Below, in pieces: positions 7,902 to 13,563 of a stretch of DNA of 13,563 nt. This DNA is from Natrinema soli (GTDB taxonomy: Archaea; Halobacteriota; Halobacteria; Halobacteriales; Natrialbaceae): assembly GCF_028618695.1 (NCBI RefSeq), contig NZ_JAQIVI010000051.1, forward strand, positions 1 to 13,563, read 5' to 3'. The position numbers were made by a program, and so were the translations under genes. Position 1 is the stretch's first letter. Every line of letters starts with the position of its first letter. The notes beneath the pieces are model-generated. The model saw nothing but the letters and a program-made list of their open reading frames with translations. It searched no databases and had not been told where the DNA came from.

Positions 7902-7982
7902 ACCGCGAGCGAGTGGAACGAGCGAGCGGGCCGACGACTGATGTGAACGAACGACCGACGGGAGTGAGTGAACGGAAGGAGG
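7902..7982. repeat. Short purine-rich degenerate repeats
   Basis: The segment contains repeated variants of one short theme: GCGAGCGAGTGGAACGAGCG, then GTGAACGAACGACC, then GGGAGTGAGTGAACGGAAGG. This G/A-rich composition differs from the flanking coding DNA. From memory, similar GAGCGAG/GAACGAAC stretches recur between genes in haloarchaeal chromosomes, often next to hairpins. It may be an extragenic repeat family, but genome copies cannot be counted here. Confidence 0.45.
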
Positions 7983-7994
7983 AGTGCTTTTGAT

Positions 7995-8066
7995 CAACCT
8001 TTTACCGAGGGACGTTGCGCTGTGCGGCGAAGCCGCCAGCGCAACAGACTGCAGAGTAAAAGGTTG
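7995..8066. repeat. Nested inverted repeat (possible RNA hairpin) directly behind tbsP
   Basis: The outer arms are perfect 11-base complements, CAACCTTTTAC (7995-8005) and GTAAAAGGTTG (8056-8066). Inside is a second stem, GTTGCGCT (8014-8021) with AGCGCAAC (8038-8045). It continues through G8022/C8037 and GCGGC (8024-8028) with GCCGC (8032-8036), leaving T8023 as a bulge and GAA as the loop. The element ends one base before the tbsP stop (TAA, 8067-8069), so any tbsP transcript would carry it at its 3' end. It could be a 3' stability element, a processed small RNA, or an extragenic mobile repeat. Confidence 0.75.
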
Positions 8067-8885
8067 TTAGTTGAGAATGCTCTGCGCCACAGTAGCCAAC
8101 TGGCCGTTGTCGGCCTCGCTGAGTCGCTCGTCGCCGATCTTGAGGCGAAGGCGCGGCCGGCCGACGTCGATCGGGACCTTCTCGGTGTCGATCAGGCCCA
8201 TATCCTCGAGCTTGGTCTTCGTCCGGGAGAACGTCGCCTTGGAGGCGATCCCGACGTCCTCGCCCCACTTGCTGATGTCGTAGAGCAGCGCCTCGTTCTT
8301 GGCCGCGACGAGCAGCGAGATGGTGACCTCGTCGAGGCCGTCGCCGTCGCCGCGAGCGGTCTCGAGCGAGTCGAGGATCGACGCGAAGTCTGCCTCGGCT
8401 TCCGGACTGATCTCGTCGGAGAGGGTTTCGCGGACGTCCGTGATCGGGGGCGTCCGGAGGTTGAAGGCGGACGCGTCCTCCCAGCGGGCCGCGTAGGTGT
8501 CGTAGGTTTCGGTGACGAAGCTCTCGTCGTCGGTGATGAGCCCGCCGACGCGGTCGCCGGCGTGGACGACGGCGACGACGCGGTCGTCGGTGACCAGCAG
8601 CGAGTTTTCGGGGGCCTGCTCGAGCGTCCGCAGCGAGAGCGAGCCGTCGCTGATGAGGTCGGCCGCGTTCGAGGCGACGATGAAGTCGTCCATGATCTCT
8701 TTGAGCGTTCGTTCGTCGGCGAGCATGTGTACCGACGGCAGGTCGTCGTCGAACGCCGTCGCGACGGAAACGAACTCTTCGATCGCTTCACGCGACGGGT
8801 TGACCATATACACGTCGCCGGTCGCCTCCTCGAGAACTGACTCGAGGATATCGTCAATCTGGTGGTTGAGTAAATTCGAGGTCAT
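8067..8885 (-). CDS. tbsP: TbsP-like winged-helix transcriptional regulator
   Basis: This 272-residue protein strongly resembles, from memory, the conserved haloarchaeal regulator TbsP (DUF5821), reported in Haloferax volcanii as acting opposite TrmB on central carbon metabolism. Residues 1-175 form an alpha/beta sensor-like region (GDVYMVNPSREAIEEFVSVA, 23-42; SLLVTDDRVVAVVHAGDRVG, 95-114). The C-terminal third (about 183-252) looks like a winged helix: LDEVTISLLVAAKNEALLYD (184-203), a recognition-helix candidate IASKATFSRTKTKLEDMGLI (213-232), and a wing VGRPRLRLK (241-249). The ATG at 8883-8885 (MTSNLLNHQ) is chosen. An in-frame start at 9020 would add 45 basic/aromatic residues of non-coding character covering the promoter. 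It is monocistronic, with a hairpin element directly behind it. The symbol rests on remembered similarity. Confidence 0.85.
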   Translation of the reverse strand: MTSNLLNHQIDDILESVLEEATGDVYMVNPSREAIEEFVSVATAFDDDLPSVHMLADERTLKEIMDDFIVASNAADLISDGSLSLRTLEQAPENSLLVTDDRVVAVVHAGDRVGGLITDDESFVTETYDTYAARWEDASAFNLRTPPITDVRETLSDEISPEAEADFASILDSLETARGDGDGLDEVTISLLVAAKNEALLYDISKWGEDVGIASKATFSRTKTKLEDMGLIDTEKVPIDVGRPRLRLKIGDERLSEADNGQLATVAQSILN

Positions 8886-8915
8886 GCCTATACAGAAGTA
8901 ATAGAGACCATAGCA

Positions 8916-8925
8916 CTTAATTTTG
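8916..8925 (-). promoter_or_regulatory. TATA-like promoter of tbsP
   Basis: On the minus strand this reads CAAAATTAAG, an A/T-rich block centred about 35 bases before the tbsP ATG (8885). That implies a leader of only several bases. It lies within the longer open frame running to 9020, which argues against that extended start. Confidence 0.45.
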
Positions 8926-9105
8926 TTGGCCGTTCGCACAGCAGAACTTCTCGTCTCCCCCATGAACCGGTAATTTTTGTCCCATAACCCGTTAGTTCGC
9001 CGATGGGATACCTGTGACACTTACGGGAAGGAAGGCTCGGTCAGCGGTTGACGGGACGGCGAGATGATATGACGGGCGGGGACGAACGCATTCGTGTATT
9101 AACAA

Positions 9106-9115
9106 TAATTATATA
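9106..9115 (+). promoter_or_regulatory. TATA-like box before a putative small ORF
   Basis: TAATTATATA lies in the most AT-rich stretch of the window and is centred about 30 bases before an ATG at 9142. This fits a near-leaderless transcript. Its near-symmetry means that it could also work toward tbsP. Confidence 0.5.
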
Positions 9116-9141
9116 CCGAGGACGTGTTATTACGATATCGT

Positions 9142-9279
9142 ATGGGTGTTCGAGACAGCCGACCGCGGTCGATCGCACGCGAGGTAGCCGACTGGGTACG
9201 AACCGGACTGCAAACCGACGGATCGTCGCAGAACGTCACGATGCGGGCGAAACGCGTCAGTACGTACGGCGGGCCGTAG
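9142..9279 (+). CDS. Putative small protein of 45 residues, function unknown
   Basis: This short frame runs ATG (9142) to TAG (9277-9279), is preceded at the right spacing by a strong TATA-like box, and ends six bases before the convergent CHAT gene. The product starts MGVRDSRPRSIAREVADWVR and ends RVSTYGGP. Residues 10-24 could form an amphipathic helix. It is basic (7 Arg and 1 Lys against 4 acidic residues), unusual for a haloarchaeal cytosolic protein. Its third-position GC is high but visibly lower than in neighbours. There is no recognisable family, signal peptide or membrane segment. It may be a real small protein, or the TATA box may drive a non-coding or antisense RNA into the 3' end of the CHAT gene. 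The promoter is the main evidence. Confidence 0.35.
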   Translation: MGVRDSRPRSIAREVADWVRTGLQTDGSSQNVTMRAKRVSTYGGP

Positions 9280-9285
9280 GATCGC

Positions 9286-11433
9286 TCACTGATCGAATCG
9301 GGGCCACAGCTCTTTCGACCAGTAGATGTCCCCGTCGTATATCACGGACGCTTCGGTCTCTTTGAGCATCGTTACGAGCTCCGATGCGGTCAGCCTGAAC
9401 GTCGATTCGTTCCCGCAGAGATAGGCGTACTCGTTGGTCTCGGTGTGCGGGTAGTAGTACGACCCCGTCGCTCGCGTCGAGTAACAGTCGACGCCCAGCA
9501 GATACTCCGCGTCGCCCTCGTCCGCGAGTTCCTCGAGCGTCACGGTCGTCGGTGGCTCGTGTTCGCCCTGCGTGAGCGAGTGCGTGCCGTCGCCGACGAC
9601 GGCGTAGTCCTTGCCCATCATGATGCGCCGGCGTGCGAGGCCCATCGCCCGTTCGATGCTGAAGCCGTGGACCAGCAGCTTGGCGAACGTCGAGCCGACC
9701 TTGACGGCGTGGTCGTTCAGGACCTTGGTGACCGTGACCGCGCCGGCGACGCTGCCCTTCTCGATTAGCGCCCGCCCCTCGTAGAAGGAGCCACAGGCGT
9801 TGAGGAAAAATGTCTGCGCGCGACAGCGATCGAGGCTCGAGGCCGCGAGCGTCCCGTCCGGACAGCACAGCCCGCCGGTTTCGCAGTGGCCGATGTAGTG
9901 GACGAAGTCGTGGTCGTCCTCGAGGAGGCGGGCGAGCGCGGCCGTCTCGAGGGATTCCTCGACGGCGATGTCCATCGTCAGCTCCTCGGAGCGCTGTCGA
10001 TAGATCTCGGCGACGTGGTCGTGCTCGCCGGCCATCTCCGGATCGTTGAGGACGACGCAGATCGAGGTGGAATCGCTCTCCCGCTCGAGGAACTCGAAGC
10101 GGTTGTGGTAGGCCTCTGGCGCGGATTTGAAGACGTCGATCGGAACGCCGTCGGCGAGCCAGCCGTGGGTTCGACCGCTCCGGAGGTCGGGTTTGACGAT
10201 GTCCACCGACGCGACCCGCCCAGTGCTGGCTCTGGTCGCATCGGATCCGTAGCGGCGATTCGTCCACTTGCGGTCCGGATCGTCGCCCCGATAGAAATCC
10301 TCGAGCGAGCGTTCGACCAACTCTCGCCCCTCGAGTTCGGAGGTCCGAGGGGTGTAGATCATGCTCAGTCGATCGAGCAGGAACGGGATCGTTTCGACGC
10401 TCTGGTACTCGGGCGCGACGTACGTCGAGAGGTGCCACTCCGGGAGCCGATGCTTGATCGCCGCGTACGGCACGTCGAGGTAGGTCGCCAGCCGATCTTG
10501 TGGCGACGCCTCGTACAGCGCCTCGGCGTCGATCTCGAGGGCCTCGAGCAGGCTGAGCTCCGAGAGGGTCGTCGCGTAGGGGCCGGCGTTGCGGACGAGA
10601 CAGTCGAGAAAGAACGTCTTCCGGAGCAGCCGCTCGACGTCGCGCTCGAGGCCGGGCATCGACGAGAGCTCCGCCTCGATTGCGTGATCGACGAGTCGGA
10701 GGCGCGGCCGGTCGGAGCCCCGACCGGTTCGACCGCTGAGCGCGTCGTCGGTCGTGCGGACCGTCGCCTGCAGGTAGTACGCCAGCGGTGCGGTGACGAA
10801 CAGCGACTCGTAGTCGGGCGGGACGACCAGTTCGATGCCGTGATCGGGCGTGTCAGATCGGATGCAGTCGGAAATCTCGAGGGTGTCGCCGCGTTCGATC
10901 AGGGACGGGTGGCCCCGAAGCGTCGGGTACGAACGGTCTGGATTGTCCGTCTTCTGTGAGGCGGCCATGTGCGTAATCGCGTCGGCGACGGCCGACGGGG
11001 AGTCGGGGACGGTGATCGTTCCCGCGGGGAACTCGTGCCGACAGCGGAGGCCGAGAATGACGCGGGTTCGGCTCGGAAAGGAGACGACGATCTCCTCGTA
11101 GTCGTCGGTCTTCTCGATCCGCACCGCGCCGGAAAAGCGCAGGTACGCTTTGATCTCCGTATCGATGTCGACGACGTATTCGGCGGGCGACAACGCGAGC
11201 GGCTCGCCGGCCGGATCCAGCTCGTACTGTTCGTCGAGACCGAGCGAGAACGCGTACACCACCGCGTGCGGAAACCGGAGTTCGTCAGTCGTCACGACGA
11301 CCGTCTCGTCGACCGGGCGCGGGATATCGACATCGGAGGTATCGACGGTGAGGTCGGATCCGTCGACCGTCAGTTCCGCGTTGTCGGCGTCGGTGGCGTG
11401 GAGGGTGTCGCCGTTTACCGCCCACTCGATCAT
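9286..11433 (-). CDS. CHAT-domain caspase-like cysteine peptidase, large haloarchaeal protein
   Basis: This complete 715-residue protein has a C-terminal CHAT (caspase HetF-associated with TPRs) peptidase domain at about residues 450-640. Its core shows DFVHYIGHCETGGLCCPDG (509-527) with His516, and FFLNACGSFYEGRALIEKGS (542-561) with Cys547. This is the clan CD His/Cys dyad with hydrophobic strands before each residue and AGAVTVTKVL after. Both catalytic residues are intact, so it should be active. The N-terminal 450 residues have no domain I recognise: a beta-rich acidic part (about 1-215) with RFPHAVVYAFSLGLDEQYEL, then an alpha-helical part (about 250-385). No TPR repeats, signal peptide or membrane segment are seen. 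CHAT peptidases act in separase, in Craspase-like and gasdermin-linked immunity, and in cell death; targets here are unknown. It is divergent from glyA, single-gene, with a weak TATA-like stretch at about 11461-11468. Translation starts at ATG 11431-11433. Confidence 0.88.
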   Translation of the reverse strand: MIEWAVNGDTLHATDADNAELTVDGSDLTVDTSDVDIPRPVDETVVVTTDELRFPHAVVYAFSLGLDEQYELDPAGEPLALSPAEYVVDIDTEIKAYLRFSGAVRIEKTDDYEEIVVSFPSRTRVILGLRCRHEFPAGTITVPDSPSAVADAITHMAASQKTDNPDRSYPTLRGHPSLIERGDTLEISDCIRSDTPDHGIELVVPPDYESLFVTAPLAYYLQATVRTTDDALSGRTGRGSDRPRLRLVDHAIEAELSSMPGLERDVERLLRKTFFLDCLVRNAGPYATTLSELSLLEALEIDAEALYEASPQDRLATYLDVPYAAIKHRLPEWHLSTYVAPEYQSVETIPFLLDRLSMIYTPRTSELEGRELVERSLEDFYRGDDPDRKWTNRRYGSDATRASTGRVASVDIVKPDLRSGRTHGWLADGVPIDVFKSAPEAYHNRFEFLERESDSTSICVVLNDPEMAGEHDHVAEIYRQRSEELTMDIAVEESLETAALARLLEDDHDFVHYIGHCETGGLCCPDGTLAASSLDRCRAQTFFLNACGSFYEGRALIEKGSVAGAVTVTKVLNDHAVKVGSTFAKLLVHGFSIERAMGLARRRIMMGKDYAVVGDGTHSLTQGEHEPPTTVTLEELADEGDAEYLLGVDCYSTRATGSYYYPHTETNEYAYLCGNESTFRLTASELVTMLKETEASVIYDGDIYWSKELWPRFDQ

Positions 11434-11567
11434 TCGGTTGGCTGAATGTCACTCCGGCAAGTTAGTTGTATCGGGGTGCGGTCGAATACCAAACTACCGC
11501 CACTATCCGTTCGGATCCGTCGTGTCGCGGACCGCCGGTAGTGGCTCGATTTGCCGGGGAAGGGTAC

Positions 11568-11576
11568 ACTTATACA
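11568..11576 (+). promoter_or_regulatory. TATA-like promoter of glyA
   Basis: ACTTATACA is centred about 27 bases before the ATG at 11599, so the glyA mRNA is probably leaderless. This placement rules out the in-frame TTG at 11551, which lies upstream of the TATA box. Confidence 0.65.
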
Positions 11577-11598
11577 GCCGCCAGACCGCACATCGAAC

Positions 11599-12846
11599 AT
11601 GGACCACGACCAGGTTCGGGACGTCGATCCCGCCGTCGCCGACGCGCTCGAGGGCGAGGTAGACCGTCAGCGAGAGACGTTACAGATGATCGCCAGCGAG
11701 AACCACGCCAGCGAGGCGGTCATCGACGCCCAGGGAAGCGCCCTGACGAACAAGTACGCCGAGGGCTATCCCGGCGAGCGCTACTACGGCGGCTGCGAGT
11801 TCGCCGACGAGGTCGAGGAGCTGGCCATCGACCGCGCGACGGAGCTGTTCGGTGCGGAACACGTCAACGTTCAGCCCCACTCGGGCACTCAGGCCAACCA
11901 GGCCGTCTACTTCGCAATGTGCGAGCCCGGCGACAAAATCCTCTCGCTGGATCTCAACCACGGCGGCCACCTCAGCCACGGCCATCCGGCGAACTTCACG
12001 GGCCAGCTCTACGAGGTCGAGCAGTACGAGGTCGACCCCGAAACGGGCTACATCGACTACGACGACCTCGCCGACCACGCCGCCGAGTTCGATCCCGACA
12101 TCATCGTCTCGGGCTACTCCGCGTACCCCCGCGAGATCGAGTGGGAGCGCATTCAGGACGCCGCCGACGACGTCGACGCGCTCCACCTCGCGGACATCGC
12201 GCACATCACGGGCCTCGTCGCCGCCGGCGTTCACCCCTCGCCGGTCGGCATCGCCGACTTCGTCACCGGCTCGACCCACAAGACCATCCGCTCGGGTCGC
12301 GGCGGCATCGTCATGTGCGACGAGAAGTACGCCGACGATATCGACGCCGCCGTCTTCCCCGGCGGGCAGGGCGGTCCCCTCATGCACAACGTCGCCGGCA
12401 AGGCCGTCGGCTTCAAGGAAGCTCTCCAACCCGAGTTCGAGGACTACGCCGAACAGACGGTCGCGAACGCGAAAGCGCTCGGCGAGAGTCTCTCCGAGAA
12501 CGGCCTCTCGCTGGTCTCGGAGGGCACCGACAACCACCTCGTGCTCGTCGACCTGCGCGACAGCCACCCCGAGACGACCGGCGGCGACGCCGAAGAAGCG
12601 CTCGAGAAGGCCGGTATCGTCCTCAACGGGAACACGGTACCCGGCGAGACGCGCTCACCGTTCAACCCGAGCGGGATCCGCGCCGGCACCCCGGCGCTGA
12701 CCACGCGCGGCTTCGACGAGGACGACTGCCGCAAAGTGGGCGACCTGATCGCCCGCGTCGTCGACGCCCCCGAGGACGAGGCCGGTATCGAGGACGTTCG
12801 CGCGGACGTCGCGACGCTGTGCGACGAGAACCCGCTGTACGAGTAA
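11599..12846 (+). CDS. glyA: Serine hydroxymethyltransferase
   Basis: This 415-residue PLP enzyme (fold type I) interconverts serine and glycine with transfer of the hydroxymethyl group to a folate- or pterin-type C1 carrier. Haloarchaea use folate derivatives. Visible signatures are LQMIASENHASEAV (28-41), NKYAEGYPGERYYGGCE (51-67), VQPHSGTQANQAVYFA (91-106), LADIAHITGLVAAGVHPSP (197-215) with Asp199, the PLP-lysine motif TGSTHKTIRSGRGG (223-236) with Lys228, FPGGQGGPLMHN (253-264), and SGIRAGTPALTTRG (358-371) with Arg361 for the substrate carboxylate. Length and motifs are normal. The start is ATG 11599, set by a TATA box 27 bases upstream. In many haloarchaea folD lies near glyA; it is not seen here. 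It is divergent from the CHAT peptidase gene, and I see no functional reason for that pairing. Confidence 0.97.
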   Translation: MDHDQVRDVDPAVADALEGEVDRQRETLQMIASENHASEAVIDAQGSALTNKYAEGYPGERYYGGCEFADEVEELAIDRATELFGAEHVNVQPHSGTQANQAVYFAMCEPGDKILSLDLNHGGHLSHGHPANFTGQLYEVEQYEVDPETGYIDYDDLADHAAEFDPDIIVSGYSAYPREIEWERIQDAADDVDALHLADIAHITGLVAAGVHPSPVGIADFVTGSTHKTIRSGRGGIVMCDEKYADDIDAAVFPGGQGGPLMHNVAGKAVGFKEALQPEFEDYAEQTVANAKALGESLSENGLSLVSEGTDNHLVLVDLRDSHPETTGGDAEEALEKAGIVLNGNTVPGETRSPFNPSGIRAGTPALTTRGFDEDDCRKVGDLIARVVDAPEDEAGIEDVRADVATLCDENPLYE

Positions 12847-12974
12847 GAGGGCAGGCGGTCGGCTCGAGGCGTTCCGGCGGATCCGATCACCGACTCGTTC
12901 GTCTTTCTGCCTCGCGGTCGGCGGCAGTTCGGAACGGTCGGTCGCGTCAGACCGCGAGTATCACGGGGTGGTTC

Positions 12975-13106
12975 CTAGCCGACTAATACGACCGCAAGTA
13001 AGCCGACACCGATCACCGCAGCCAGCGTAATCGCCACGGCGAGACCGAAACCGACGAGCGGCGAGAGGGAGGACACCGAATCGCGTGTCGTCGATCTCGA
13101 AGCCAT
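12975..13106 (-). CDS. Small single-helix membrane protein (43 residues)
   Basis: The frame runs from ATG 13104-13106 to a stop at 12975-12977. The product has a polar N-terminus (MASRSTTRDSVSSLS, 1-15) followed by one uninterrupted hydrophobic segment (about 16-42, containing PLVGFGLAVAITLAAVIGVG) that ends in VLVG. Such a clean transmembrane helix is not expected by chance and supports a real small gene. I recall short one-helix proteins of this type as conserved hypotheticals in haloarchaea, but cannot name the family. A longer in-frame extension to 13460 is the shadow of the opposite-strand gene. It converges with glyA (128-base gap) and diverges from the gene at 13240. No clear promoter or ribosome binding site is visible. 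Confidence 0.65.
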   Translation of the reverse strand: MASRSTTRDSVSSLSPLVGFGLAVAITLAAVIGVGLLAVVLVG

Positions 13107-13239
13107 GGTCGTTTCGTAGAGCGCGGACGGGAAGAACGTACGCTTCAACTCAGTGTTCGATTCGCTCTCCGAGTGCTTGCACCGTCGCCTGTCATTCGCC
13201 GGCACTCGTCTTTTCCGCCGGCTCGCCGTACCGCCGCCA

Positions 13240-13563
13240 ATGTCCACGCGTCCGACCGGGACCATCCTGGACGACGACCGGTTGCTCGAACTCCGGGAAA
13301 CCGACGAGACGGCGGCCTCGGAGCTGGCGGTCGAGGTGACGCCGGTTGCCGAGTTCATGGGAGCCTCGAGCGGCGACCACATTGACTGGGATGTCGACCG
13401 GCGAGCGGACCAGCCGATGCTCGTCTTCAGCGGAATCGTCGACGAGGCTACCGCCGACACGCCGTATCCGCGACAACTCCGCGAGGAGGTCGGCGATCTC
13501 GTCGCGCCCGTCCCCGACCCGCTGGTGCGCGCCGAGCCGCCCGCAGGGCTGGGGCTGGACCTC
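13240..13563 (+). CDS. N-terminal part of an unrecognised haloarchaeal protein (3' end outside window)
   Basis: An ATG at 13240-13242 opens a frame that continues to the window end (108 codons). The protein starts MSTRPTGTILDDDRLLELRE and contains ELAVEVTPVAEFM, SGDHIDWDVDRRADQPMLVF and YPRQLREEVGDLVAPVPDPL. Composition is acidic, with high GC at third positions, as in the other real genes here, and the antisense translation is Ser/Arg-rich. There is no signal peptide or membrane segment in the visible part, and I recognise no domain. There is no obvious Shine-Dalgarno; a short T-run (TCTTTTCC, 13208-13215) about 28 bases upstream is a weak TATA candidate. The gene is divergent from the small membrane protein gene. 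Confidence 0.7.
   Translation, partial: MSTRPTGTILDDDRLLELRETDETAASELAVEVTPVAEFMGASSGDHIDWDVDRRADQPMLVFSGIVDEATADTPYPRQLREEVGDLVAPVPDPLVRAEPPAGLGLDL

Larger units (their letters stand above)
7757..8066. other. Non-coding region between tbsP and rnp3 with purine-rich repeats and a nested hairpin
   Basis: These 310 bases lie between two minus-strand genes. The right end holds the hairpin at 7995-8066. The middle (about 7902-7982) is made of short purine-rich variants of GAGCGAG, GAACGAAC and GAGTGAGTG. The left end must contain the rnp3 promoter, but I see no good TATA box. Open frames crossing it have Arg/Pro/Ser-rich translations and are rejected as genes. Confidence 0.6.
8886..9141. other. 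Regulatory/intergenic region upstream of tbsP and of a small ORF
   Basis: These 256 bases contain the tbsP promoter at the left end and an AT-rich patch (about 9096-9116) at the right end. A short inverted repeat, TCCCAT (8980-8985) with ATGGGA (9003-9008), lies about 95 bases upstream of tbsP and could be an operator, but it is too short to be convincing. I see no RNA gene and no convincing coding frame. Confidence 0.5.

Noticed and set aside
8886..9020. 45-residue N-terminal extension of the TbsP-like regulator
   Set aside because: It covers the promoter and encodes basic/aromatic sequence unlike the rest; family similarity starts at MTSNLLNHQ.
11551..11598. TTG start extending GlyA by 16 residues
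   Set aside because: It lies upstream of the TATA box of the gene, while the ATG at 11599 has ideal leaderless spacing.
11466..12986. 506-codon plus-strand frame overlapping glyA
   Set aside because: The translation is overwhelmingly Arg/Gly/Pro, a frame shadow of glyA.
13107..13460. Extension of the small membrane protein to 161 residues
   Set aside because: The added part is Ser/Arg-rich and antisense to the better-supported gene starting at 13240.

Overview
The window looks like a GC-rich euryarchaeal chromosome from the class Halobacteria. A Natrialba/Natrinema/Haloterrigena-type genome is an inference. The proteins are strongly acidic (Asp/Glu-rich), codons end mostly in G or C, and several genes have a TATA-like box about 25-30 bases before the ATG, the spacing expected for leaderless haloarchaeal mRNAs. 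The gene set is archaeal: proteasome alpha, Rpp30- and Pop5-type RNase P proteins, SBDS, an archaeal HflX GTPase and a TbsP-like regulator.

Left part (1-4191): the 3' end of an uncharacterised coiled-coil protein with an acidic tail (+) converges on a minus-strand pair. That pair is a haloarchaeal beta-ketothiolase catalytic subunit and its small OB-fold partner, overlapping by 4 bases (ATGA). Upstream of it on the same strand lies hflX, and divergent from hflX is a small FUN14-family membrane protein.

Middle part (4243-7756, all minus): rnp3 (Rpp30), a class I methyltransferase, rnp2 (Pop5) and psmA (proteasome alpha) form a tightly packed operon, followed by SBDS with its own promoter. This is the haloarchaeal version of the conserved archaeal RNase P / proteasome / SBDS / exosome neighbourhood, without the exosome genes and with a methyltransferase embedded.

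Right part (7757-13563): about 300 bases hold purine-rich short repeats and a strong nested hairpin directly behind a TbsP-like regulator gene (-). A 400-base non-coding stretch follows, with an unusually AT-rich patch and a possible 45-residue ORF (+). Next comes a 715-residue CHAT caspase-like peptidase (-) with an intact His/Cys dyad and an unassigned N-terminal region of about 450 residues. The last genes are glyA (+), divergent from the peptidase gene, a 43-residue single-helix membrane protein (-), and the start of an unrecognised gene (+) cut by the window end.

Most of the window is core housekeeping. The places that deserve a second look are the CHAT peptidase with its convergent small ORF and AT-rich promoter island, the nested hairpin at 7995-8066, the thiolase with Ser in place of the nucleophilic Cys and its zinc-ribbon-less partner, and the orphan methyltransferase inside the RNase P operon.
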